Assembly (NCBI GenBank): GCA_944359595.1
Contig: CALVSV010000132.1
Coordinates: forward strand, 1-6,158
DNA length: 6,158 bases
Reading direction: 5' to 3'
From: an uncultured Bacilli bacterium
GTDB lineage: Bacteria > Bacillota_I > Bacilli_A > RF39 > UBA660
The position numbers were made by a program, and so were the translations under genes. The notes beneath the pieces are model-generated. The model saw only the letters and a list, made by a program, of their open reading frames with translations. It was not told the origin of the DNA and ran no database searches. Every line of letters begins with the position of its first letter. The stretch's first letter is position 1. This document shows, one piece after another, positions 1-6,158 of the stretch.

Positions 1-154
1 TATTAATATTAATTGAACCGACAGTTATCTTAATATTTTCTATTGAAACTTTAAGTTCATCAAGTTTAGCTATCATAGCTTCTTGATTCTCTTGTTGTTT
101 TTCTACCATGTCTTTTAGCACTTGGTAGATTCCTTGCAAAATTACTCTTTCCAT
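1..154 (-). CDS. Small coiled-coil phage protein, 3' end cut by window edge
   Basis: An open frame starts with ATG at 154-152 and runs 51 codons off the left edge without a stop, so only the N-terminus is seen. It begins MERVILQGIYQVLKDMVEKQ and continues with a Gln/Glu/Lys-rich stretch with hydrophobic residues in heptad-like spacing (about residues 5-43), which suggests a parallel coiled coil. There is no signal peptide or obvious membrane helix in the visible part. The start lies one base after the TAA of the preceding gene, and the purine-rich AGAAGAAT just upstream, inside that gene's last codons, could act as a weak ribosome binding site, so translation is probably coupled. G+C is higher here (about 32-33% by hand count) than in the fibre genes. 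I do not recognise the family. A small structural or assembly protein, or a lysis-associated protein, would fit the place, but nothing visible decides between them. Confidence 0.7.
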   Translation of the reverse strand, partial: MERVILQGIYQVLKDMVEKQQENQEAMIAKLDELKVSIENIKITVGSININ

Positions 155-155
155 A

Positions 156-566
156 TTATTCTTCTATTATTGTTGCGTCTTCTATATTATCATTATTATT
201 ATTATTATCTACTTGATTTAACAAATAATCTTTATTCATTAAATCTACATTATTAAATAAAGTAATATTACTATCTTTCATTAAATTAGCAAAACTATAT
301 ACATTATCACTAAATTGAATGTTTAAAGTAGTAATATCAATTTTACTTTCTGAATCTAATGTTTGAGGAATAGTAGCAAGAGTATTAATTATTTCTTCAT
401 CAATAAGTTTTTGATTATTAGAATCTTTCCACTTATCATAATTCTCTTGTGCACATTTAGCCCAAACATATAAATCAGCTGAATCAGGTGCTACAATTTC
501 ATGCCCAGCACCGCCATTTTCTTTATTTACATAAATGTAATCTTTTTGATAATTAAGTTTTTTCAT
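156..566 (-). CDS. Hypothetical 136-residue phage protein with acidic Asn-rich tail, downstream of fibre genes
   Basis: This complete frame starts with ATG at 566-564 and ends with TAA at 158-156. The protein has three visible parts. Residues 1-50 are Tyr/Trp-rich and carry a segment that looks conserved in character (NKENGGAGHEIVAPDSADLY, about 14-33, then VWAKC and a DKWKD stretch). Residues 50-110 mix predicted helix and strand with no recognisable motif. Residues 115-136 form a polar acidic tail containing five consecutive Asn and ending in IIEE. There is no signal peptide or membrane segment. The gene follows the 699-residue solenoid gene after a 3-base gap, and the only ribosome-binding candidate is the A-rich AGAAGAAAA about 8-16 bases upstream, within that gene's end. 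I do not recognise the family. Small genes directly after phage fibre genes are often fibre chaperones or virion accessory proteins; that is an inference from position only. Confidence 0.85.
   Translation of the reverse strand: MKKLNYQKDYIYVNKENGGAGHEIVAPDSADLYVWAKCAQENYDKWKDSNNQKLIDEEIINTLATIPQTLDSESKIDITTLNIQFSDNVYSFANLMKDSNITLFNNVDLMNKDYLLNQVDNNNNNDNIEDATIIEE
192..206 (-). repeat. AAT trinucleotide microsatellite (5 units) coding poly-Asn
   Basis: Five consecutive AAT codons on the minus strand encode Asn 121-125 of the 136-residue protein. They are flanked by GAT codons, which extend the same low-complexity tail. Perfect unit identity, without use of the AAC codon, makes replication slippage in whole codons possible without breaking the frame. 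Confidence 0.9.
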
Positions 567-569
567 AAT

Positions 570-2669
570 TTAATTTTCTTCTATAGCAAATTGATAATTT
601 TTATTTAATACGTTACTAATATTTTCTTCAGTTATTTTATTATATTGACTTCTATATATATTTATAGTTTTTAAAGTATCAGTATTAGTAATAAGAGTAT
701 TCATTAAATTATTAATACTTTCCTCACTAATATTAATTAAATATTTAATAGGACAATTGTCCTCTATTATTAAAGAATTACAAGTAATATCTGTAATATT
801 ATTTTCTACATTTTCTGTTTCATTTCCATTAATTATAGTTATAGTACCATCTATAATAATATTACTATAAGAAGATTTATATTTTCTTAAATATAAATCT
901 ACATCACCAATAAAATGATTAACTATATAATAATTTTCTGGAATAGATACATAAATTCCATTATTATTAAATAAAACAATTTTATCATTTATATTAATAG
1001 TTTTATTTGTAGAAGATGATACAAAAATAGAATTAGATATAGCACCAGTTATTGCAAAATTCAATAAATTATCTATGTTTATAATATCATTTTTATTATT
1101 AAAAGAAAATACTGTTTTAGTATTTTCAGTATTATATATTATATAATTATATAAATTTATATTTCCAATATTATTTGTATCATTAAAAAATCTAATATCA
1201 TTATAATTGCTAAAAAATAATTTTATTTTATTTGTAATAAAATAATTTTCAGCTTGGTTATTAATATAATTATAACCAATATTACCAATATAAGTATTAA
1301 TTGAGTTATCTATATTTTGAAAACAACTTAATTCTGTATAACTATAGTATTTTGCTTCATCAGTTTCTTTTAATTTAAATAAACCATTTATTCTACAAAT
1401 AGGAGAAATATCATCACAATAATTATTTAATACAGGTGCATTATAACCATTATATTCTTCTAATGTGTAAGTATTTATAATATTATAGCTTGTTATATTA
1501 TCATTAGGAGCAATTATATTTTTTATTTTACCTTTTATATAAGCATTATCTGCAAATTTATAACAATAAGGAGCATTAATAATATATTCGGTATTACTTA
1601 AATCTAAATTTATATCAGCACCTTTAGAATTATCTAAAGAAGAAATACAATATAAAGGTAAAAAATTAAATTTATTTACTAAATCATTATTTACAGTATT
1701 AACTTGAAAAATATTATTTATATTAAGATAATCTTTACTTAAATTAAAAATAGTATTATCTAAAGTATCTAAATTTAAATTTGATATTACAGCTCCATTA
1801 ATAAAATCATTTTTAATATTTATAGACTGTAATATAGATAATTCAAAATTAACAATAAATCTAATACTATAACTACTATCTATTATAATATTTTTTGCAT
1901 TTATATTTAATATAGTATTTAACACAGTAAAATTAATACCATCAATATATACATCATCACAATTAATGTTACTACTTTTGTCATATTGCCTTATTTTTAC
2001 ACTTTTAGCATTAATATTATTTGCATTTACATTATTAACACCAAAATATACTTGACCAGCTAAATATTTAAAATTAATTCCTTGACAATTATTTAATATA
2101 TATAGATTTTCATTACCATTTAAAATTTCTATATTATTAAAAGAAACACCATTAAATAAACTACTAATATTACCTATATTTGTAACACTATTAAAATCTA
2201 TTACAATATCATTCAAACTACAATTTTCAAAAGCACTTGTATAATCTGTTACTTTATGAGTATTTAAAACTATATTATGTAAATTACTATTAGCAAAAGC
2301 TGAACGAATACTAGTAAGATTTATAGTATCTAAATTAATATTTTCTATATATGAATAATTTTTAAGAAAATTATTCATACTTACAATTCTATCAGCATCA
2401 GGAATATTAGGCAAAGAAGTTATAATTTCTTCTCCATTATTATAAGTAATAGTTACAGAGCCTTTAGTATCTCCACTTTCTGTATATTCTTCATTAGAAA
2501 TAAAATTAACATTAAGTTTTCTCCATATTATTTCTAATCGAAGCCAATATATAACTTCAAATATTGCATCTATAAATGCAATAATATCATTTCCTTTAAT
2601 ATAATTATAACTATCTAGAGCAAATTCATTATAATTATTATAAATAAATAAATTCTTATGTTTATACAT
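570..2669 (-). CDS. BspA-like leucine-rich-repeat / beta-solenoid phage fibre protein (699 aa), putative receptor binding
   Basis: This complete frame starts at 2669 and ends with TAA at 572-570. The N-terminal module (about 1-92) holds an amphipathic hydrophobic helix at 28-50 and a short strand region (SVTITYNNGEEIITSLP). Residues 99-183 are a clear repeat region of BspA/DUF285 type: SAFANSNLHNIVLNTHKVTD, then SAFENCSLNDIVIDFNSVTN, then SLFNGVSFNNIEIL, with a period of 22-25 residues. Residues about 184-620 are Asn/Ile-rich with alternating strands such as INAKSVKI, INCDDVYIDG and INAKNIIIDSS, as expected of a parallel beta-solenoid. A C-terminal cap (about 646-699) contains ISEESINNLMNTL and YNKITEENI. 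The start overlaps the end of the 944-residue gene by 8 bases; the next Met is residue 98, so this start is well supported. No signal peptide is present, consistent with a virion protein rather than a secreted adhesin. Receptor binding is inferred from architecture and neighbours. Confidence 0.8.
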   Translation of the reverse strand: MYKHKNLFIYNNYNEFALDSYNYIKGNDIIAFIDAIFEVIYWLRLEIIWRKLNVNFISNEEYTESGDTKGSVTITYNNGEEIITSLPNIPDADRIVSMNNFLKNYSYIENINLDTINLTSIRSAFANSNLHNIVLNTHKVTDYTSAFENCSLNDIVIDFNSVTNIGNISSLFNGVSFNNIEILNGNENLYILNNCQGINFKYLAGQVYFGVNNVNANNINAKSVKIRQYDKSSNINCDDVYIDGINFTVLNTILNINAKNIIIDSSYSIRFIVNFELSILQSINIKNDFINGAVISNLNLDTLDNTIFNLSKDYLNINNIFQVNTVNNDLVNKFNFLPLYCISSLDNSKGADINLDLSNTEYIINAPYCYKFADNAYIKGKIKNIIAPNDNITSYNIINTYTLEEYNGYNAPVLNNYCDDISPICRINGLFKLKETDEAKYYSYTELSCFQNIDNSINTYIGNIGYNYINNQAENYFITNKIKLFFSNYNDIRFFNDTNNIGNINLYNYIIYNTENTKTVFSFNNKNDIINIDNLLNFAITGAISNSIFVSSSTNKTININDKIVLFNNNGIYVSIPENYYIVNHFIGDVDLYLRKYKSSYSNIIIDGTITIINGNETENVENNITDITCNSLIIEDNCPIKYLINISEESINNLMNTLITNTDTLKTINIYRSQYNKITEENISNVLNKNYQFAIEEN
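750..763. repeat. 14-bp perfect palindrome, G+C-rich for its surroundings
   Basis: AGGACAATTGTCCT is its own reverse complement and lies at codons 636-640 (EDNCP) of the 699-residue protein, just before the C-terminal cap. With a 2-base bulge the pairing extends by five A:T pairs on each side. Palindromes of this length are expected by chance in such AT-rich DNA; it is noted because four of its seven arm bases are G or C. No function is assigned. Confidence 0.5.
873..900. other. Perfect 12-bp hairpin with 4-base loop inside the 699-residue fibre gene
   Basis: The arms AGATTTATATTT (873-884) and AAATATAAATCT (889-900) are exact reverse complements around the loop TCTT. It covers about codons 590-600, near the C-terminal end of the solenoid body. 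There is no U-run after it in the direction of transcription and it lies deep inside a gene, so it is not a typical terminator. Confidence 0.7.
2350..2379. other. Perfect 13-bp hairpin with 4-base loop inside the 699-residue fibre gene
   Basis: The arms TATGAATAATTTT (2350-2362) and AAAATTATTCATA (2367-2379) are exact reverse complements around the loop TAAG. It covers about codons 97-107, where the N-terminal module meets the LRR-like repeats. It is almost all A:T. Such stems can arise by chance in very AT-rich DNA, but this is the longest short-loop stem I found in the window. Confidence 0.7.
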
Positions 2670-5496
2670 TTTTTACAGATATTAAAGTAGTACCATTGTC
2701 AATAAATTGTTGTATTTGTTCAGAAGTTAATTTAGAATAAACTATTTCATTTATATAAAGAGTAGTATGTGTATTACAAATATTTAATAAATTATTTATA
2801 GTTGTATCATTTAACTTAACACAATAATCTAAATGTATTGTATTAAATGAAGTACCTTGTAAATTAATAGTTTCTATATTATCATCAATATGAGCAATCT
2901 TATTATTTATATTAATATTATACACATTATTTGAACATTGTATAGTAATACTTTTAAGATTAGTTAGATAATATTTATCTGTACCTATATTAAACTCATT
3001 ACTATTTTTTTCACTTCTACAATTTATAAATGTAAGTTCTTCATTTAAACAAAAATAATCATCACTTATACTATTTTGTATAATACTTGGTATTAAACAA
3101 GCAGTAGTAGGATTTTCTTTATATAAACTTTTAACAGTCCCATACCAATGTAAAACACTTAAATCATTTAATACATCGTCTATTTGGTGACTATCTGTTT
3201 CACTTCCAATTATTACAATATCATCATCTGTATCATTTATATATTCAATATTTGGTATATCGTCTATTAAACCTTTAACAATTCTATTAATTATGTTAGA
3301 ATTATATTGATAATTTATATATGATATATATTTATTTAATAAAGATAATTTATGATTAAAATAACCATAAAGACCAATATATTCTTTATCATCGAAATTA
3401 TAATTAAATATTAAATTATTATTAATTACATTATCGTTCTCATTATTATAAAAAACTATACTTGGCAATATAATTGAAGGATATGTAATACTACTAAGAA
3501 CTATTGTATTATTATAATTTAAAATATATGATTTTTCATCTATATCAATATTATTAATATTATCAATATTTAAATGTATCCAATTATAAATATATAGACT
3601 AGTAACATTACTTAAAACTAATTTTTTACATTTATTTATATAAAGTTCATTGATAGCTACAACTTTTATATCATTATCAGTATCAAATATATACTTTACA
3701 TTATGAACTACTAAATTAGAATTAGTTATTTTTACATATGTGCCATGAATACAATAATTATTTATTTTAGTAAAATTACAACTAATATAAAGACCATTGT
3801 TTATAATAATTGGTATTTCTTCATTATGTTCATCATCTAAATCATTATTTATATTAAGTTTTAAAACACTATAATTTCCAAGATTAACAGCTTTTAAATT
3901 TTCGTTAGATAAAGTAATATTACAAACAGGAATATATGAATCATCGAATATAGGATAACTTATATCTCCATTGTAAGCAATAAAAGGATTAATAAAGGTA
4001 TTATCAAAATTTATACAATTTATTATATTCTCATTTAATACTTTAACTTTTAATAAATTTGTTTGTACACTAGTATTAGATGTATAAACATCAATGTTAG
4101 TATTTAATATAGTAATATTACTATTATCATTAATTGACTTTACATATATTATACCGAAACCACGTAAATCTCCATTTATAGTAGCATCACAATTATAAGC
4201 AGATATAAGATAATAATCTGACTTATTAATGATTAAGCCATCATCTATATCATTAATAATTATGTTAAAATTTGCATTTAATAATTTACTAAAAGTAAGT
4301 ATATTAGCATAATATTTATTTTTACTATTAAAAATTATATTTATTTCATTACTATAATAAGAAGTATTTAAAACATCACAAAGAGTATAATTTGCTGAAC
4401 CATTTATATCAACTTTACTAAAATCAAGTGTTAAATCCTTTGAAGTTGAATATAAATAGGCGTTAGTACCACCGTCATAATTATTTAAATAAGATGTATT
4501 ATCATAATTTTCAAAAATAGGAAAATCATATATATAACTAAAAGAACTATGACCCCTATTATTAAATGGAGAAAAATTTCTACCTGGTTGTAATCTTATG
4601 ATAGTATTTGTAAAATAATAATTTGCTAAAGCTCTAAATTCATTTTCATAATTTGTAAATTTACAATTTTCTAAATGATAAGTAGGATAACCAGTACCAA
4701 AATTTATAAAATAATTTCCTCCTATATAATTAGAACATAATTCTTTAATATCTACACTTATACGACAATAATAAAAACAATAATGAGCAATTATATTTTC
4801 ATTTACATTTTTACAATATAATTTATTATTTTCAGTTATACTAGTTAAACTAGCAACATTAAATGTTCCACACATTGATTTAGTAGAACTTAAATCATAA
4901 ATATGATCTGTTATAGCAATACGTCTATCAATTATTTCTGAATAATTAGTCTTTTCACAAAAAGCATAATCCCAATTTATAATATTTTCAGAATTAAAAC
5001 CATATATAGTCAAATTTCTACTACTAAGATTTGTAGTAAGATTTTTAATACTAATTATTTCTTTAGGTAATATAACTTCTCTAATTTCAGTTGGATTTTT
5101 AAAATTATTTCCACTAAATCTAAGCCAAATACCTCTTTTAATATTAATTCCTTCTTCAGGTATATAAGCATCACATGCTTCTTTTCCTTCTACAATATGT
5201 TTTCCAGTGTCAATATTAATAATAACATCAGTTTCTATTATACCAATACCATAACCCCATACAAGGCGATAATCTTTTAAATAATCGTAATTATCAGAAT
5301 TACAATATTTCATATAATAATCATCATCTTTAATGGGACTTGGTTGATATTGACTATTTATATCTTCAGTACCATATCCTACCCAACAAGCCTCTTTATT
5401 ATCAGCTTTAGCTTGATTAAGTATATCTTCTTTATGTTCTTTAGTATTAGTTTGAAATATATAAGAAGGATTTATATCTTTAATATTTAAATTCAT
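2662..5496 (-). CDS. Large BspA-like leucine-rich-repeat / beta-solenoid phage fibre protein (944 aa), putative receptor binding
   Basis: This complete frame has its ATG at 5496-5494 with an in-frame TAA six bases upstream, so the start is secure; it ends with TAA at 2664-2662. Residues 1-125 form a module different from the rest, with more charged and aromatic residues and KEAC occurring twice (34-37 and 105-108). Residues 128-300 resemble LRR_5/BspA repeats: IREVILPKEIISI, the AFC at 178-180, CGTFNVASLTSI, and CFYYCRISVDIKEL. Residues about 350-890 are a long Asn/Ile/Tyr-rich strand ladder. The C-terminal cap (about 894-944: LNDTTINNLLNI, YSKLTSEQI) matches that of the next gene. There are 23 Cys, many at LRR-like spacings. 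There is no signal peptide or membrane anchor. It lies 11 bases after the preceding gene, with A/T-rich repeats instead of a Shine-Dalgarno sequence. A tail fibre or receptor-binding role is inferred; a secreted LRR adhesin is less likely without an export signal. Confidence 0.8.
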   Translation of the reverse strand: MNLNIKDINPSYIFQTNTKEHKEDILNQAKADNKEACWVGYGTEDINSQYQPSPIKDDDYYMKYCNSDNYDYLKDYRLVWGYGIGIIETDVIINIDTGKHIVEGKEACDAYIPEEGINIKRGIWLRFSGNNFKNPTEIREVILPKEIISIKNLTTNLSSRNLTIYGFNSENIINWDYAFCEKTNYSEIIDRRIAITDHIYDLSSTKSMCGTFNVASLTSITENNKLYCKNVNENIIAHYCFYYCRISVDIKELCSNYIGGNYFINFGTGYPTYHLENCKFTNYENEFRALANYYFTNTIIRLQPGRNFSPFNNRGHSSFSYIYDFPIFENYDNTSYLNNYDGGTNAYLYSTSKDLTLDFSKVDINGSANYTLCDVLNTSYYSNEINIIFNSKNKYYANILTFSKLLNANFNIIINDIDDGLIINKSDYYLISAYNCDATINGDLRGFGIIYVKSINDNSNITILNTNIDVYTSNTSVQTNLLKVKVLNENIINCINFDNTFINPFIAYNGDISYPIFDDSYIPVCNITLSNENLKAVNLGNYSVLKLNINNDLDDEHNEEIPIIINNGLYISCNFTKINNYCIHGTYVKITNSNLVVHNVKYIFDTDNDIKVVAINELYINKCKKLVLSNVTSLYIYNWIHLNIDNINNIDIDEKSYILNYNNTIVLSSITYPSIILPSIVFYNNENDNVINNNLIFNYNFDDKEYIGLYGYFNHKLSLLNKYISYINYQYNSNIINRIVKGLIDDIPNIEYINDTDDDIVIIGSETDSHQIDDVLNDLSVLHWYGTVKSLYKENPTTACLIPSIIQNSISDDYFCLNEELTFINCRSEKNSNEFNIGTDKYYLTNLKSITIQCSNNVYNININNKIAHIDDNIETINLQGTSFNTIHLDYCVKLNDTTINNLLNICNTHTTLYINEIVYSKLTSEQIQQFIDNGTTLISVKNV

Positions 5497-5501
5497 ATTT
5501 T

Positions 5502-5523
5502 AAGATTTTAAGATTTAAGATTT
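5502..5523. repeat. Three near-tandem AAGATTT heptamers at a gene junction
   Basis: AAGATTT occurs at 5502-5508, 5510-5516 and 5517-5523 on the plus strand (AAATCTT on the coding strand), with spacings of 8 and 7 bases. The array covers the last codons and stop of the upstream gene and most of the 11-base gap before the ATG at 5496, taking the place where a ribosome binding site would be expected. It may be a slippage product, or an A/U-rich initiation region; no function is shown. Confidence 0.85.
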
Positions 5524-6158
5524 AAAATATCTTCTTCATGACTACTAAGAGCATTAGCAACAACTCGTTCATTAGCTTGAACGTATTCTTGTAACTTATT
5601 CATAGCTTCATCTACTGCGGGTTGTAAATTTGTATCAAGGTTGTCACTTACTGCTTGATTTATAATATTAGTTATTAATTCTTTAAAATCACTTCCAGCA
5701 ATATAAGAATTAAATAACTCTACTACTTTATTTTCAATAGTAGTATTAGCATATTCTTCTAACCAATTATCAATAATTTCTTTAGAAATCTTATTAATTA
5801 TATTTGTTATTTGTTCTTTAATATCTGGATATTTATCCAAAGAACCTAATATTCCAATTATAATTTCAAGTAACCAATCAGCAAAATCTTTCCAATTATC
5901 ATCTTTCTTCCATTCGTCATTACCTCGTTCATTACTATTATACATTTCAATAGTAATATTATCATCTAAATCGCGATAACATACTACAAGAGATTTACGA
6001 CGCATAAGTCCAACTACTTGTAGACGAGTAGCTTCTTTAGTACCTTTCCACGGAAGAAAAAGATAATTAAAACTACTAATTATAGCATCAAGACGAATAC
6101 CTGTTTTATCAAATATAGCTTGTACTACACTAATAGGAAAAAAGTTTTGTCGTTCAGT
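5508..6158 (-). CDS. Phage tail/appendage-type protein, 5' end beyond window edge
   Basis: The frame is open from the right edge to TAA at 5510-5508, giving 216 visible residues. An ATG at 6005 exists, but the 51 codons before it are open in the same frame and encode convincing protein, including FFPISVVQAIFDKTGIRL and FLPWKGTKEATRLQVVGLM, so that Met is internal and the true start is outside. The LPWKGTKEATR...MRRKSLVVCYRD...W block resembles a segment I remember from tail/appendage proteins of crAss-like and related gut phages; this is recollection, not a search. Residues about 90-110 form a Trp-containing amphipathic helix. The rest (110-210) is predicted helical, with ITNIIN at 117-122 and 162-167 suggesting a 45-residue repeat, and possible coiled coil near the end. 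Position ahead of two fibre genes suggests an adaptor or fibre-base protein. Membership of a virion complex is inference. Confidence 0.75.
   Translation of the reverse strand, partial: TERQNFFPISVVQAIFDKTGIRLDAIISSFNYLFLPWKGTKEATRLQVVGLMRRKSLVVCYRDLDDNITIEMYNSNERGNDEWKKDDNWKDFADWLLEIIIGILGSLDKYPDIKEQITNIINKISKEIIDNWLEEYANTTIENKVVELFNSYIAGSDFKELITNIINQAVSDNLDTNLQPAVDEAMNKLQEYVQANERVVANALSSHEEDILNLKS

Noticed and set aside
1105..1127. 9-bp hairpin GAAAATACT/AGTATTTTC with a 5-base loop
   Set aside because: Stems of this length are expected several times by chance in such AT-rich sequence, and it lies inside a gene.
1139..1154. 16-bp palindrome TTATATAATTATATAA as a regulatory site
   Set aside because: It is pure A/T within a coding region; palindromes of this size are expected about once by chance at this composition.
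4094..4122. 16-bp palindrome ATAGTAATATTACTAT as an operator
   Set aside because: It lies deep in the coding region of the 944-residue gene, is nearly all A/T, and has no promoter nearby.
4223..4259. 11-bp inverted repeat (TTATTAATGAT/ATCATTAATAA) with a 15-base loop
   Set aside because: With longer loops allowed, about one such repeat is expected by chance; it also follows from the mirrored codons of the IINDIDDGLIIN segment.
570..5496. Cell-surface BspA-type bacterial adhesins
   Set aside because: Neither protein has a signal peptide, lipobox, sorting signal or membrane anchor, and the neighbours look like phage structural genes, so virion proteins fit better.
5497..5507. Promoter or terminator between the first and second genes
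   Set aside because: The gap is only 11 bases, holds repeat sequence and has no hairpin or promoter-like spacing. Other gaps are 3 bases or fewer.
1..6158. Possible stop-codon reassignment, as in some crAss-like phages
   Set aside because: All visible frames are open under the standard bacterial code, Trp is coded by TGG, and all four complete genes end in TAA. Nothing requires TAG or TGA to be read as an amino acid, although TAA-only ends cannot exclude it elsewhere in the genome.

Overview
The window reads as a stretch of a very AT-rich double-stranded DNA phage genome, or a prophage, of the kind found in gut bacteria, most likely infecting a Bacteroidota host. The reasons are: strictly co-oriented and almost gapless genes, starts without a clear Shine-Dalgarno sequence, two giant Asn/Ile/Tyr-rich beta-solenoid proteins of fibre type, and an upstream gene whose N-terminal part (FLPWKGTKEATR...MRRKSLVV) matches a motif I remember from tail or appendage proteins of crAss-like gut phages. 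The phage call is fairly strong; the crAss-like call is tentative and rests on memory, not a search. No stop-codon reassignment is visible. All four complete gene ends use TAA.

Every gene lies on the minus strand, so transcription runs from high to low coordinates. In that order: (1) 6158-5508, the 3' part of a gene that enters from beyond the right edge, with a conserved phage-type N-terminal segment followed by long amphipathic helices; (2) 5496-2662, a 944-residue protein with a distinct N-terminal module, leucine-rich-repeat-like (BspA-type) strands and a long solenoid; (3) 2669-570, a 699-residue protein of the same architecture, overlapping the previous gene by 8 bases; (4) 566-156, a 136-residue protein of unknown function with an acidic, Asn-rich tail; (5) 154-1, the beginning of a small coiled-coil protein cut by the left edge. 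The gaps are 11, -8, 3 and 1 bases, so the set looks like one transcript with coupled translation and no internal promoter or terminator that I can see.

The simplest reading is a host-recognition cassette: an adaptor-like virion protein (1), two fibre or receptor-binding proteins (2 and 3) that share a C-terminal cap, and small accessory proteins (4 and 5). Of most interest are the paired LRR-like solenoid genes, the much lower G+C of their solenoid bodies compared with the flanking modules, and two near-perfect DNA hairpins that sit close to both ends of the solenoid body of gene (3). No RNA genes, insertion sequences, CRISPR arrays or gene-free stretches over 300 bases were found.
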